Source of the DNA: Sphingobacterium tabacisoli
GTDB taxonomy: Bacteria; Bacteroidota; Bacteroidia; Sphingobacteriales; Sphingobacteriaceae
Length of the DNA: 64,000 bases
Assembly: GCF_017908035.1 (NCBI RefSeq)
Contig: NZ_JAEQMU010000001.1
Coordinates: forward strand, 1,302,001 to 1,366,000
Direction: 5' to 3'
The notes under the pieces: generated by a model
Seen by the model: the letters and a program-made list of their open reading frames with translations, nothing else
What the model was told of the DNA's origin: nothing
The model's database searches: none
Program-made: the position numbers and the translations under genes
Part shown: piece after piece, positions 17,386 to 26,964 of the stretch
How the letters are laid out: the number at the start of each line of letters is the position of its first letter
How positions within the stretch are numbered: the first letter of the stretch is position 1

Positions 17386-17404
17386 CAATTCAAATTTTAT
17401 AAAA

Positions 17405-17812
17405 ATGCCTTATCAAACAGTATTTATCGAGTTTTTCGAACACGTAAAAGAAAGCATTAATCAAGGAACCTTTGCCAAATTGACCCTCGCCAAAACGATA
17501 GGCAATACAGACCTTAAAAATATATACGTACGGCTCCACATATTAGAATCTGGAGGTTATAATTTTGCATTAACCTTTCGCTATAACAGTCATGAGAGCG
17601 AATATTTCCACAGTCCTGACGAAGCATTTGATGTATTAAGAACCTATATCAAAAACCCGTTCACAAGCGCATTGCTATTCACTACAGAAATGGATCTTAC
17701 GTTTAAAGTCAACAAAAAGAACGCCGGAAGCCTTGTCGAGCAAGCCCCTACGTTTAAACACGCCTCACCTCCCATGTTAGAGATGATAAAGAGAGGCATA
17801 GTTCAGATTTAA
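17405..17812 (+). CDS. Hypothetical protein
   Basis: A 135-residue protein with no recognised domain. It begins MPYQTVFIEFFEHVK, has a central alternating pattern (NIYVRLHILESGGYNFALTFRY) suggesting a beta sheet, and ends in a short charged helix (MLEMIKRGIVQI). No signal peptide or membrane segment, so cytoplasmic. The frame is open back to a TTG at 17309 and beyond to 17282. I prefer the ATG at 17405 because of the -7 box at 17378, but the longer form (167 residues) remains possible. Confidence 0.6.
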   Translation: MPYQTVFIEFFEHVKESINQGTFAKLTLAKTIGNTDLKNIYVRLHILESGGYNFALTFRYNSHESEYFHSPDEAFDVLRTYIKNPFTSALLFTTEMDLTFKVNKKNAGSLVEQAPTFKHASPPMLEMIKRGIVQI

Positions 17813-17844
17813 ACCACCGGAGCTGAACTCAATTTTATTAGAAG

Positions 17845-20319
17845 TTATTTTGTGTCGATATCAAAACCATGTTCTTCGGCGAAGCTTTTCCATTTTTGAA
17901 ATTTCTTTTCATTTCTAAATGCGGGATCTTCGCCGTAATAATAAACCAAGCGCTGGGTCGCATATTCATAATTCGCATAAGCATTCGCCTGTTCGTAGTA
18001 CTTAATAGCCTTCTTCAAATCCGGTTTAACTCCCATTCCGTGCTCATAAATAATACCATAATAAATACCTGAATAAGACTGATCATAGTCTTTCTTTAGG
18101 TAAACTAGCAAGTTGCTGTAATCCCGCTGCTGATAAAAAATCTCAGATATTTTTTCATAATTGTAGTATCGTAGCTTCTCTGCCTTCTGATAAAAGTCCA
18201 AGGCCAAATCATAATTCTGTGCAATATGCTCTCCAAAATAGTGCAAATCACCCAAATTACTAAGTGCCACACCATCCCCTAATTGCGCACTTCTTTCATA
18301 TGCCTGCATGGCCTTTTTAATATCAAAGGAGTGGCCAATTCCATTCTGATACAAGACACCAATATTATTCCAGGCCACGGGGTTATTCTTCTGTGCGGCC
18401 TTTTCGTAGTAAACAATCCCTTTGTGTGGGTCGAATAGCGACGCTAGCTCTGGATCAGTAAGCAATAGTCCTATTTCTACCCAACTATCGATGTCATCCT
18501 TTTGAGCGGCCAGCTCAAAGAGACGAAGTGCTTCTTCATATAGCTGATCTCCCTTTGCCTCAAAAGCCATTCTTTTAATCGATTCAACATCCATAAACTG
18601 CTCGGGGTCAACACCGACCTGATCTTTCCAGCGGTTGTAAAAGCCAACAAAGTATTCTAAATCTTTACCTCGAAAAGAATACCGGTCCAGATAAATCGAT
18701 CCATATTCTGTTACTGCAACCAAATCAATGCTTTTATCCTCATTCAGCCTAAACATATTCTTCCCTTGATATAAAAATAACAAACCTTCATCCGGTCTAT
18801 AATTCAAAGGATTTGAAATATAATCATAGGATTCAGAAGACACATTATACTCAAAATCGAACAATTGATATCCATTCGTTCTTTGAATTGACAAAAATCC
18901 ATTTTCCAGATAATGAATCTGTTTGATTTCTAATTCAGGAGCTATCAGCCAAGCATCGCTATTGGCATCAAAAAAACCTAACCCATCTACTGTCTCTAGA
19001 ATAAATGCATTGTTCTTTAACCACACATTAGATGCTGCTTTCACCTTAGTAATAAACTCGCTTTCTAATAAAAAGAGGTGCTTCAAACTGTCGTAGATAT
19101 ACCAGTTTTTGCCTTTACGAATAGCTAACGTTTCAAAGTTGTCAGCCAGTATCAGTTGATCCGCTTCCGCTAGGATAAGATTTCCTACTTTGTCTATCAA
19201 TCGTCCCTTTTGGTCAAACTTATTTGGCTTTATCCAAAAACAGGCACCTGACTTCACAATACTTCCCTCTAAAAAATCTCCTAAGTAAGCTCCCTTCTTT
19301 GTGTAATATCTACGCTTGCTTGTTCCTTTCTGCTTGGTAAAAAACAGTTCCGGGAAATAATCGTATGTATATGCACTTTCAGCTTCCGTAGGGATTATAA
19401 GTGCATCTTCATCACTATAAATTCCAAATTTACCATCTTTCTCTACCCCCAAAAATCCATAACTCACTCTTTCTATAGCATCATATTCCGGAGCGACTAA
19501 CCAACTATTGGAATAAATTTTTAAAACACCATGCTTTCCATTTATTTTCACCTCCCCCAAGGGTTCCTGAGCAAAGTCAAACACATCCGAGGCCTCTTGA
19601 TAAATTGCAGGAATTCTTTCGTTACCATCGCCCTGCAGATAGCCAAACAAATCGCCTTTCTGAACTACCGATATATTATAATTATAGTCTGCTTCAAAAA
19701 TATCGTCATAGATGGCTGAAGCTAGAATATTCCCTTTTGCATCCTTCAAGCCAAATTTCCCCGCTTCTTCGAAGATTGTAGCGGAAATTTTCTTATAAGC
19801 ATGTTCCTCGAAATACCCTAGCCCATATTCAATCCAATCCGTCTCTAAAATTTCAAGGAAGGAAGAATAACCATAGGGTAAAAACAATGCATCCAACAGC
19901 GCTAGATCTTGTGCTTCCAACGCTTTTCTATAGCATACACTTTTCTGCTGTATATCCTCCAACCATTCCTTTGCCTGTACTTTATGCTTCTCTTCGTTCA
20001 TATTGAACACATCGGTAGCATTCAACACAAATGAGTCATAGGGTAGCCCCTCCAGAAACTCAAACATTCTGTTTACAGGTTCATAATAAGCTTTTTTGTA
20101 GTGCAACTGATAAGTATCCGCCAGCAAATCAAAAAATTGACGCAATTGAACAATACCTTGCTCCTTATTAGAGAAGAACTCTACCCCTTGCACATGAATC
20201 CCCTCTGTCAGTAAAGGATAGAGCAACAATGGAATCTCATAGTTCCATTCTCCCAAATGGGTATCAAATGTCTGATTTGTCTTCTGATCGTAATTGTATA
20301 AATAAATACGGTGTGCCAT
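17845..20319 (-). CDS. WG-repeat and Sel1-repeat protein (824 residues)
   Basis: A large cytoplasmic protein with two repeat regions. Residues about 190-560 carry WG/KWG-type beta repeats (KFGLKDAKGNILA, DLFGYLQGDG, KHGVLKIYSNSW, KFGIYSDEDALI, GLGFFDANSDAWL). Residues about 600-810 carry Sel1/TPR-like alpha repeats (AWNNIGVLYQNGIG, ALSNLGDLHYFGE, YYGIIYEHGMGVKPDL, each followed by A-x-x-Y-Y/F). The N-terminal 180 residues are unique. No signal peptide. Both repeat types mediate protein contacts, so it may act as a scaffold. No catalytic motif seen. Alone on its strand, with no partner indicated. Confidence 0.8.
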   Translation of the reverse strand: MAHRIYLYNYDQKTNQTFDTHLGEWNYEIPLLLYPLLTEGIHVQGVEFFSNKEQGIVQLRQFFDLLADTYQLHYKKAYYEPVNRMFEFLEGLPYDSFVLNATDVFNMNEEKHKVQAKEWLEDIQQKSVCYRKALEAQDLALLDALFLPYGYSSFLEILETDWIEYGLGYFEEHAYKKISATIFEEAGKFGLKDAKGNILASAIYDDIFEADYNYNISVVQKGDLFGYLQGDGNERIPAIYQEASDVFDFAQEPLGEVKINGKHGVLKIYSNSWLVAPEYDAIERVSYGFLGVEKDGKFGIYSDEDALIIPTEAESAYTYDYFPELFFTKQKGTSKRRYYTKKGAYLGDFLEGSIVKSGACFWIKPNKFDQKGRLIDKVGNLILAEADQLILADNFETLAIRKGKNWYIYDSLKHLFLLESEFITKVKAASNVWLKNNAFILETVDGLGFFDANSDAWLIAPELEIKQIHYLENGFLSIQRTNGYQLFDFEYNVSSESYDYISNPLNYRPDEGLLFLYQGKNMFRLNEDKSIDLVAVTEYGSIYLDRYSFRGKDLEYFVGFYNRWKDQVGVDPEQFMDVESIKRMAFEAKGDQLYEEALRLFELAAQKDDIDSWVEIGLLLTDPELASLFDPHKGIVYYEKAAQKNNPVAWNNIGVLYQNGIGHSFDIKKAMQAYERSAQLGDGVALSNLGDLHYFGEHIAQNYDLALDFYQKAEKLRYYNYEKISEIFYQQRDYSNLLVYLKKDYDQSYSGIYYGIIYEHGMGVKPDLKKAIKYYEQANAYANYEYATQRLVYYYGEDPAFRNEKKFQKWKSFAEEHGFDIDTK

Positions 20320-20418
20320 TCGCTAAAATTACGGAATTGTAAGCTTTTGAGTATCCCTTGTTACAGTGATTTTCTACCGTATTATTATAAAAAAGATTTT
20401 TCCCCCCTTATACAGGTG

Positions 20419-20682
20419 TCAGTATAACAGGGGAATCTTATCCGAACTATCCACCTCTCCAGTAGTCAATAATTTTATCAATATACCGAGCCCCCTCAAC
20501 ACCTGTAATACCTCTTTTTCTATTCGTTTGGTCGACTCGATATGCAGCACATTGATATTATCATCCAAATACATGGCTATAGCATGGATATGACGTACCT
20601 GCGAATGAATCTCTAGCAAACATTGATTTTTATTTGAGAAAAAATTATTACAGACCGAAAACTCCTGAACAAAACACCTCAT
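20419..20682 (-). CDS. Small hypothetical protein
   Basis: An 87-residue protein with an alternating hydrophobic pattern (CLLEIHSQVRHIHAIAMYLDD, then INVLHIEST, a charged helix KRIEKEVLQVLRGLG and ILIKLLTTGE). This beta-alpha-beta order suggests an ACT-like or ferredoxin-like fold, but I do not recognise the family. It begins 17 nt after the 102-residue gene on the same strand, so they are probably cotranscribed. Confidence 0.5.
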   Translation of the reverse strand: MRCFVQEFSVCNNFFSNKNQCLLEIHSQVRHIHAIAMYLDDNINVLHIESTKRIEKEVLQVLRGLGILIKLLTTGEVDSSDKIPLLY

Positions 20683-20699
20683 GATCTATACCTTACTTA

Positions 20700-21008
20700 T
20701 TAAACTGATAACATTGATTTGTATGCCGTTCCGACCAGATGAAACGTCTTCGACAATTCATCTATACTTCGTATGATCTTGACATCTTTGCCTTTCGCTT
20801 CCAGGAACAGGGCAAGATCATTAAGAAAACACAAATCTGAATCCACCAGAATAAATGTATTAAACAACGACAAATCCGTTTCAGTAATCAATGGTAGTCG
20901 ACTGGCGCTAGGATCAATCAAAATACGCATAGAATTCCTTTCTGACCATTGGCCGGCCATAGGGCTGAAATTAAGTGACAATAGTGTACTGACCTCAGAT
21001 AACTTCAT
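20700..21008 (-). CDS. Small hypothetical protein, possibly STAS-like
   Basis: A 102-residue cytoplasmic protein. The C-terminal half (TFILVDSDLCFLNDLALFL, EAKGKDVKIIRSIDELSKTF) has the strand-helix-strand-helix order of STAS domains, including a long helix ending in a glycine and a following hydrophobic strand. The N-terminal part (RILIDPSASRLPL) would be the preceding strand. This is a pattern-level guess. A partner role with the adjacent 87-residue protein is suggested by the 17-nt spacing. Confidence 0.5.
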   Translation of the reverse strand: MKLSEVSTLLSLNFSPMAGQWSERNSMRILIDPSASRLPLITETDLSLFNTFILVDSDLCFLNDLALFLEAKGKDVKIIRSIDELSKTFHLVGTAYKSMLSV

Positions 21009-21137
21009 ATTAATTGGGTTATTTTCTGTTACAAAAATAGCTCTTTAGAAGCCTAAAATCACTCCACAAAGGACTCCAAAAGGGGGAAAAAAGACGCTAA
21101 ATAAAACGAATATGAAAAATTGAAAAAAGCAAGAAGA

Positions 21138-22034
21138 TCAGAACAATTCTTCCTTTTTATAGGCATAGGGACTCTTTTGTGTCAGCTTTTTAAAAAACTT
21201 ACTAAATGCTGCTGGTTCTTTAAAATTCAATAGCTCCGCAACAAGACCGATATTAGAAGAGCGACCTTTCAACAGCACTTTTGCTTCTATCAGAATAACG
21301 TTATTGATAATATCCTTAGGAGTCCGCCCCATCGTTTTCTTAATAACTTTACTCAGATATTTCCTACTGATATGCAACTGATCCGCGTAAAACTGTACAT
21401 CATGATGCTTGTTATAATGCGACTGTACTAAAAGATAAAAATCAGTGGTAATCGTCTCCTCCCGAGAGGTTGGAGTCGATGTACTTCTTGTTTGCCTAAA
21501 AAACTCCTCAATCTCATACATAATCAATGAAAACAGGTGCCAGATCATCTCATTTCCGTAAAAGATAGCATTACGAAGATCATTTAAATTCGCCAATTCT
21601 ACCGTGTAATTATTTAAACGATCATAAAACATCTTGTTATCCTTAATCAGATAGGAAGGATGGTTAGAAAAGCTTTTGATGATATCATTGGATCGGTAGT
21701 TAAAGCCCGCATCATTTACCATCTGTGTGTTAAATAAAAGATATTTTGCATTAAAGTCTTTCGACACGAAGTGAATTTTAAAATTCTCTCCTGGTACAAT
21801 GAAAAGCACATCCCCTTGCCCCATCTCATAGCGGTAATCTCCAACACTATAACAGCTCTCCCCTGCTTCAACCAACATGAGACCAAAATATCCCGTTTTA
21901 TAAAATTGATTCAGCATCACCTCACTTTGAGCACGGGATTCGTCAAGGATGATGAAATTCTTGTTTCTACAGGCAGATATACCTATATCTAGCAAATCAG
22001 CGAATTTCAATAAGATGATGGGACTAGACTTCAT
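21138..22034 (-). CDS. AraC family transcriptional regulator
   Basis: A 298-residue regulator. Residues about 45-110 form a cupin-like sensor (GESCYSVGDYRYEMGQGDVLFIVPGENF). Residues about 195-295 hold the double HTH (VQFYADQLHISRKYLSKVIKKT and ELLNFKEPAAFSKFFKKLT). It is divergent from the SusC/SusD pair starting at 22229 with a 194-nt intergenic region. AraC proteins in this position usually activate the neighbouring transporter in response to its ligand, which is inference here. Confidence 0.92.
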   Translation of the reverse strand: MKSSPIILLKFADLLDIGISACRNKNFIILDESRAQSEVMLNQFYKTGYFGLMLVEAGESCYSVGDYRYEMGQGDVLFIVPGENFKIHFVSKDFNAKYLLFNTQMVNDAGFNYRSNDIIKSFSNHPSYLIKDNKMFYDRLNNYTVELANLNDLRNAIFYGNEMIWHLFSLIMYEIEEFFRQTRSTSTPTSREETITTDFYLLVQSHYNKHHDVQFYADQLHISRKYLSKVIKKTMGRTPKDIINNVILIEAKVLLKGRSSNIGLVAELLNFKEPAAFSKFFKKLTQKSPYAYKKEELF

Positions 22035-22228
22035 AGCACAAACATAAGGAAGAATTACCCCACTTTCGAGGTTAATAAAAAAAATCCCCTACCGAGAGGC
22101 GAAGTATAAGATCCTCATCTACTCTAAAAACACCTTTACATGAAAAAAAATATTTTAAGGAAATAAAAGCAACAATTAATAAAATAAATAGCTAACTTAA
22201 ATGCGTACTAACAAACCTAATTATAAAC

Positions 22229-25200
22229 ATGAAGAATAAGCTACTAACAACTCTAGCTGTCTTAGCCTGCTCGTATCCGCAGATTACCCGTGCACAGCAA
22301 GTGGCACTATCGGGCAAGGTAGTCGACTCTGATGGCACGCCTTTATCGGCAGTGACTCTTAAAGTCAAGAATAGTAACACGATTACAAAGACAAATGAAA
22401 AGGGCCTTTTTACATTTAATATTCCAGACCGTAGTATAATCCTTGTATCCGCCGTTGGTTATGTAACACAGGAAGTCAATGTTGCTGACCGAAACGCACT
22501 TCTGATTACCTTACAAACAGACAACTCGCATATTGATGAGGTCGTCGTTACCGCGCTCGGAATAAAACGAAATGAGCGTTCATTGGGCTATGCTGCACAA
22601 AAAGTCAGTGCAGAAGACCTCACGGTAAACAAGCAGTCTAACGTTGTGAACGCCCTACAAGGTAAAGTCGCTGGCGTAACCATATCCAGCACAGGAGGAG
22701 CTCCTGGTCAAGGAGCCAAAATCCAAATCCGCGGAATCAACTCCATTGATCCTGAGCGCGACAACAACCCGCTCTTTGTAATAGATGGCATTCTGATTGA
22801 CAACTCTACCGCAGCTACGGGTAATCGTGCCGGCGAACGCGGAATCAGTAACCGTGCCGTAGACATCAATCCCGATGACATCGAAACCATGAACATCTTG
22901 AAGGGCGGTGCAGCGACAGCCCTATACGGCTTGCGCGGTGCTAACGGAGTGGTTGTAATCACCACCAAGTCGGGCAAAGAAGGTAAACTCAAAATAAACT
23001 ACGCGGGACTGGCAGGCTTCGATAAAGCCAACAAATTTCCAGAACTACAAAATGTATACACCCAGGGCTGGGCCAATAAATACGACCCGGAATCCTTCTG
23101 GCCTGCATTTGGTCCAACCATAGAAGAAGCCAAAGCAATTGATCCCAGTCATCCCGATGTACTGCGAAACCACTTCAAAGATGCCTTTGATACCGGCAAT
23201 CAATTCAAGAATAGCATTGACTTATCTGGAGGAAATGAGCATATAACAACTTTAGTCTCCCTTTCGCATCAACAAACGCAAGGTATTATGTCTGGCACCA
23301 ACTTCAAAAACCTAACAGGAAGGATAAACTCCAACTTCAAAGCCAGTGAGAAGCTAAATTTCGGAACAAGCATGAGCGTCAATAATTCGGGAGGAGTACG
23401 AGGCCGGGCAGCTCGATACATGGAGCAACTCGTTTATTGGTCACACCGTCATGATGTACGTCAGGAGATATTTAAACCAGATGGTACACCCGGAGGTTAT
23501 AGCAGTGACAACGTCAACCCTATTGCCCAAGCGAAAACCAACCATTTTAAAGACGATGTGCTACGTTTTATCGGGAGTGTTAATGCCTCCTACAAACCTT
23601 TGAGTTGGTTAGACCTCAATTACAGAATAGGTATCGATGCCTACCGCGACAACCGGAGAGCTACAGCGCCAGGCAGACAAGGTCTTTTAGGAGAATATTC
23701 GCTCGACAACAACGGCCTTGCTGCATCTCCAGGCACAGGGTTGATCGGTATATATGACACCCGTTTTCGTACGATCAACAGTACGTTTATAGCAACTGCT
23801 ACCAAAGAATTCTCCAACGGACTAGCTGCAACCCTACGCCTCGGTCATGATTTATATGATAAATCCACAGATACAGAGAACACAGAAGGAGGTAACCTAA
23901 CCGTCTACAATCTGTACAATATGAGAAATGCTAAAATTATAGACTCTTGGTCCGAGTCCCTGAAATATCGATTGATGGGAACCTTCGCCGAGCTAGCCTT
24001 ATCCTATAACAATTACCTATTTCTTAACGTGACAGGACGACGGGATGTCACCTCTTCCCTACTCAGCCCAAACAATGCCTTCTTCTATCCTTCGGTCACA
24101 GGAAGTTATGTCTTTAGTGAGCATATACCAAGCAAAGATATTCTATCCTACGGTAAGCTCCGCGTATCCTATGCCAAAATCGGTAAAGATGCCATCGCCT
24201 ACTCGACCAGCAATGGCAATGCGGCATATAAAGAGTTACCCACAGGATACACCGGATTCACACGCTCTAGCCTACTAGGCGACGAGAATCTACGTCCCGA
24301 GTTCACACAGACCTATGAGGCTGGTTTTGAATTAAAATTCCTAAACAATAGATTGGGGTTAGATGCTACATTTTATCACTCTATAAGCAAAGATCAGATT
24401 ATGCTAACTCCTGTCTCTTCGACAACGGGTCATGTCAATGCGGCTATTAATGCTGGCGACCTACGTAATCGGGGAATAGAACTAACAGTTGATGCGACAC
24501 CGATCAGCAAAGAGAATTACCGTTGGTCCTCAAGCTTCAATTTCTCTATGAACAGAAACAAAGTATTGTCACTTTATGAAGGCCTAGATGAGATACTTGT
24601 GGCCGAAGAAAGCGGCTACTTGAGCAGTAATGTTCAAATGAGATTAATCCCTGGGGAATCTTACGGTGTATTATATGGACGTGCATTAAGACGTTACTAT
24701 AGTCCAGAAGAAATTGCCCAAGGTTTAGATAAGAGCACACAGATCGATCCTAACCGCCCGCTATTGATTGGCGCAAATGGATTTCCGATGTTAGATAATG
24801 CGGCCAATAAAAAGAAACTCGGCAATGTACAACCCGATTGGATTGCAGGCTGGAACAACAACTTCAGCTACAAAAACATCAGTCTGAATGTACTTATTGA
24901 TGCTCGTATCGGGCAGGATCGCTATAATCAGCTGGACAACCACTTAGCCTCATTTGCATATTCTAAATATACTTTAGACCGTAACGACCATCGGGTCTTC
25001 GAAGGAAAACTTGCGGACGGTACAGTCAATACCAAGGAAGTATGGCTGGGACAGGGAGTTGACCCACAAACAGGGACAGACTACAAAAATGGCTATTATA
25101 GAGACTTATACCGTGGTGTGTCGGAATACTTTGTAGAAGATGCTTCATGGGTCAGACTACGCTCTGTATCGGTCAATTACCGTATTCCGAAACGTTGGTT

Positions 25201-25390
25201 ACCAAGCAATAATACCATCAAGAACGCTTCCATTGGCTTTACGGGCAATAACCTTGCCTTGTGGACCAAATATTCAGGACTGGATCCGGAGAGCTCTTCC
25301 ACCCATAGTGGTTCAAATATCGACGGATTTGCCGGTATGACCTACCCCGCTGTTCGTAGTTTTATCATGAGTATAAATATCGGTTTTTAA
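22229..25390 (+). CDS. SusC/RagA family TonB-linked outer-membrane protein
   Basis: A 1053-residue receptor. Signal peptide (residues 1-22, ITRAQQ), carboxypeptidase-D-like domain about 25-100 (LSGKVVDSDGTPLSAVTLKV), TonB-box region DEVVVTALGIKR, plug domain about 115-245 (NALQGKVAGVTISSTGG, ILKGGAATALYG), then the barrel ending in Phe. Works with the following SusD-like lipoprotein to import a polymer or oligomer across the outer membrane. Nothing in the pair names the ligand. No glycoside hydrolase is linked, so it may serve peptides rather than glycans. Confidence 0.95.
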   Translation: MKNKLLTTLAVLACSYPQITRAQQVALSGKVVDSDGTPLSAVTLKVKNSNTITKTNEKGLFTFNIPDRSIILVSAVGYVTQEVNVADRNALLITLQTDNSHIDEVVVTALGIKRNERSLGYAAQKVSAEDLTVNKQSNVVNALQGKVAGVTISSTGGAPGQGAKIQIRGINSIDPERDNNPLFVIDGILIDNSTAATGNRAGERGISNRAVDINPDDIETMNILKGGAATALYGLRGANGVVVITTKSGKEGKLKINYAGLAGFDKANKFPELQNVYTQGWANKYDPESFWPAFGPTIEEAKAIDPSHPDVLRNHFKDAFDTGNQFKNSIDLSGGNEHITTLVSLSHQQTQGIMSGTNFKNLTGRINSNFKASEKLNFGTSMSVNNSGGVRGRAARYMEQLVYWSHRHDVRQEIFKPDGTPGGYSSDNVNPIAQAKTNHFKDDVLRFIGSVNASYKPLSWLDLNYRIGIDAYRDNRRATAPGRQGLLGEYSLDNNGLAASPGTGLIGIYDTRFRTINSTFIATATKEFSNGLAATLRLGHDLYDKSTDTENTEGGNLTVYNLYNMRNAKIIDSWSESLKYRLMGTFAELALSYNNYLFLNVTGRRDVTSSLLSPNNAFFYPSVTGSYVFSEHIPSKDILSYGKLRVSYAKIGKDAIAYSTSNGNAAYKELPTGYTGFTRSSLLGDENLRPEFTQTYEAGFELKFLNNRLGLDATFYHSISKDQIMLTPVSSTTGHVNAAINAGDLRNRGIELTVDATPISKENYRWSSSFNFSMNRNKVLSLYEGLDEILVAEESGYLSSNVQMRLIPGESYGVLYGRALRRYYSPEEIAQGLDKSTQIDPNRPLLIGANGFPMLDNAANKKKLGNVQPDWIAGWNNNFSYKNISLNVLIDARIGQDRYNQLDNHLASFAYSKYTLDRNDHRVFEGKLADGTVNTKEVWLGQGVDPQTGTDYKNGYYRDLYRGVSEYFVEDASWVRLRSVSVNYRIPKRWLPSNNTIKNASIGFTGNNLALWTKYSGLDPESSSTHSGSNIDGFAGMTYPAVRSFIMSINIGF

Positions 25391-25401
25391 GTATTGAGAT
25401 T

Positions 25402-26823
25402 ATGAGAAAGAAAATAAGTTCCCCCCTATTATATACGCTGCTTTGTGTAGGACTTTCTGTCAGCAGTTGCGGCGACTACTTTAAGTTAGATGAAAATCCT
25501 AATCTAGTCACTAACCCTACTATAAACGGTATACTAACGACTGCAACACATAAAGCAGCCATGAATAGTTACCGAGCGGCCTACATCACCACCAATTATA
25601 TGCAGTATACCGCTAGTGTCACACCGGGTAGCTCAAGCGACAACTATGAACCGACCAATCCTGCCAGCGCCTGGGATAATCTGTATTATTCATTATCGGA
25701 TGCCTATGACCTGATGAAACGAGCAGAAGAACAGCAAGCACCTCATCATCTCGGAATCGGTCAGGCATTAATGGCTTATCAACTGGGACTGGTAGCTGAC
25801 TTTTGGGGCGATGCCCCCTATTCAGAAGCCTTTGGCAAAGTAAAAACACTACAGCCTAAATATGATACGGAAGAAGAGCTCTATAAAGCACAGGTCGATT
25901 TACTTGACCAAGCTATAGCCAATTTAAAGAAATCCAACAGCGTATTATTTAGCGAAGGTGCAGACCTTATCCATGCTAATAATCCTACGCAATGGTTAAA
26001 AACAGCTTATGCTCTAAAAGCTAGGGTACTGAATAAAGTCAGTAAAAAAACAGTCTATGACGGGAAGGCTATCCTCGCAGCCATTGACAACGCGTATCAG
26101 CGTAACGGTGACGATGCAGGAATGGCCGTATTCAAAGGAATGAACCCTTGGGCACAAGTTGCTACAAACAACGACAATCTGGATTTGGACGGTTGGTTAT
26201 CAGCCAACTTTATTGATCATATGAATGGCACCACCTATGGACAGGAAGATCCTCGTATAACTTACATAACAGAAAAATCTGTCGTAGGCAATATTTACAT
26301 CGGCACCCGCAATGGTCAGGGTAATACCGGTTCCAACACGATAAAGGACGAGTGTTATATCAGTAAAAAATCCCCCCTTACTTCGCCCAGTTCACCTGTG
26401 ACAATAGTATCCTATGCAGAGATCAAAATGGTAGAAGCCGAGGCGGCACTACGTACTGGCAACCAAGCTAGAGCGTATAAAGCTTACGAAGAGGGAATAA
26501 AAGCCCATTTTGAAAAATTGGGCGTACCACAAGCAGAATTGACGGCTTATTTGAACCGTCCTTACGTAGGTGTGGGTGAAAACAATCTGAAACTATCTGA
26601 TGTCTTTCGGGAGAAGTATACTATCACCTATTTGAATCCTGAAGGTTGGAATGACTTACGCAGGAATGACTATCAACTGAAGGACTTTCAGATGCCCGTC
26701 AATGCTAAGCTTCCTACCTTTATCAGAAGACTCGCATACCCTTCGTCCGAGCGTGCCGAAAATGGCAACAACGTCCCCGCGCAACCATCCTTAGATACCA
26801 AACTTTGGTGGGACAAACCATAA
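25402..26823 (+). CDS. SusD/RagB family nutrient-binding lipoprotein
   Basis: A 473-residue lipoprotein (lipobox SVSSC, about Cys23), starting 12 nt after susC. The sequence fits the SusD-like_2 subfamily: DNYEPTNPASAWDNLYY, GQALMAYQLGLVADFWGDAPYSEAF, and a C-terminal NPEGWNDLRRNDYQL. It is the surface lid that captures ligand for the SusC barrel. A 16-bp hairpin closes the transcript. Confidence 0.93.
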   Translation: MRKKISSPLLYTLLCVGLSVSSCGDYFKLDENPNLVTNPTINGILTTATHKAAMNSYRAAYITTNYMQYTASVTPGSSSDNYEPTNPASAWDNLYYSLSDAYDLMKRAEEQQAPHHLGIGQALMAYQLGLVADFWGDAPYSEAFGKVKTLQPKYDTEEELYKAQVDLLDQAIANLKKSNSVLFSEGADLIHANNPTQWLKTAYALKARVLNKVSKKTVYDGKAILAAIDNAYQRNGDDAGMAVFKGMNPWAQVATNNDNLDLDGWLSANFIDHMNGTTYGQEDPRITYITEKSVVGNIYIGTRNGQGNTGSNTIKDECYISKKSPLTSPSSPVTIVSYAEIKMVEAEAALRTGNQARAYKAYEEGIKAHFEKLGVPQAELTAYLNRPYVGVGENNLKLSDVFREKYTITYLNPEGWNDLRRNDYQLKDFQMPVNAKLPTFIRRLAYPSSERAENGNNVPAQPSLDTKLWWDKP

Positions 26824-26826
26824 ACT

Positions 26827-26865
26827 AAATACCGGAATTGTACAAGCTATACAATTCCGGTATTT
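26827..26865 (+). terminator. Terminator of the SusC/SusD transcript
   Basis: Perfect 16-bp stem (26827-26842 with 26850-26865), 7-nt loop, T-rich end, directly after the SusD stop codon. Confidence 0.85.
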
Positions 26866-26917
26866 TACCATCTATCCCTTCCCTAATGGAAACCTGTCCA
26901 CCATTCAAAAATGCAAC

Positions 26918-26946
26918 AGGATAAAATTAATTATGTTAAATAATAA
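26918..26946. repeat. Direct repeat, left copy (29 nt)
   Basis: Starts AGGATAAAATTA and ends ATGTTAAATAATAA. It matches the copy at 31206-31234 in 26 of 29 positions by eye and in the same orientation. The two copies lie just outside the two ends of the four-gene D-amino-acid operon. Confidence 0.6.
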
Positions 26947-26964
26947 AAGCCAAATAGCGAAATG

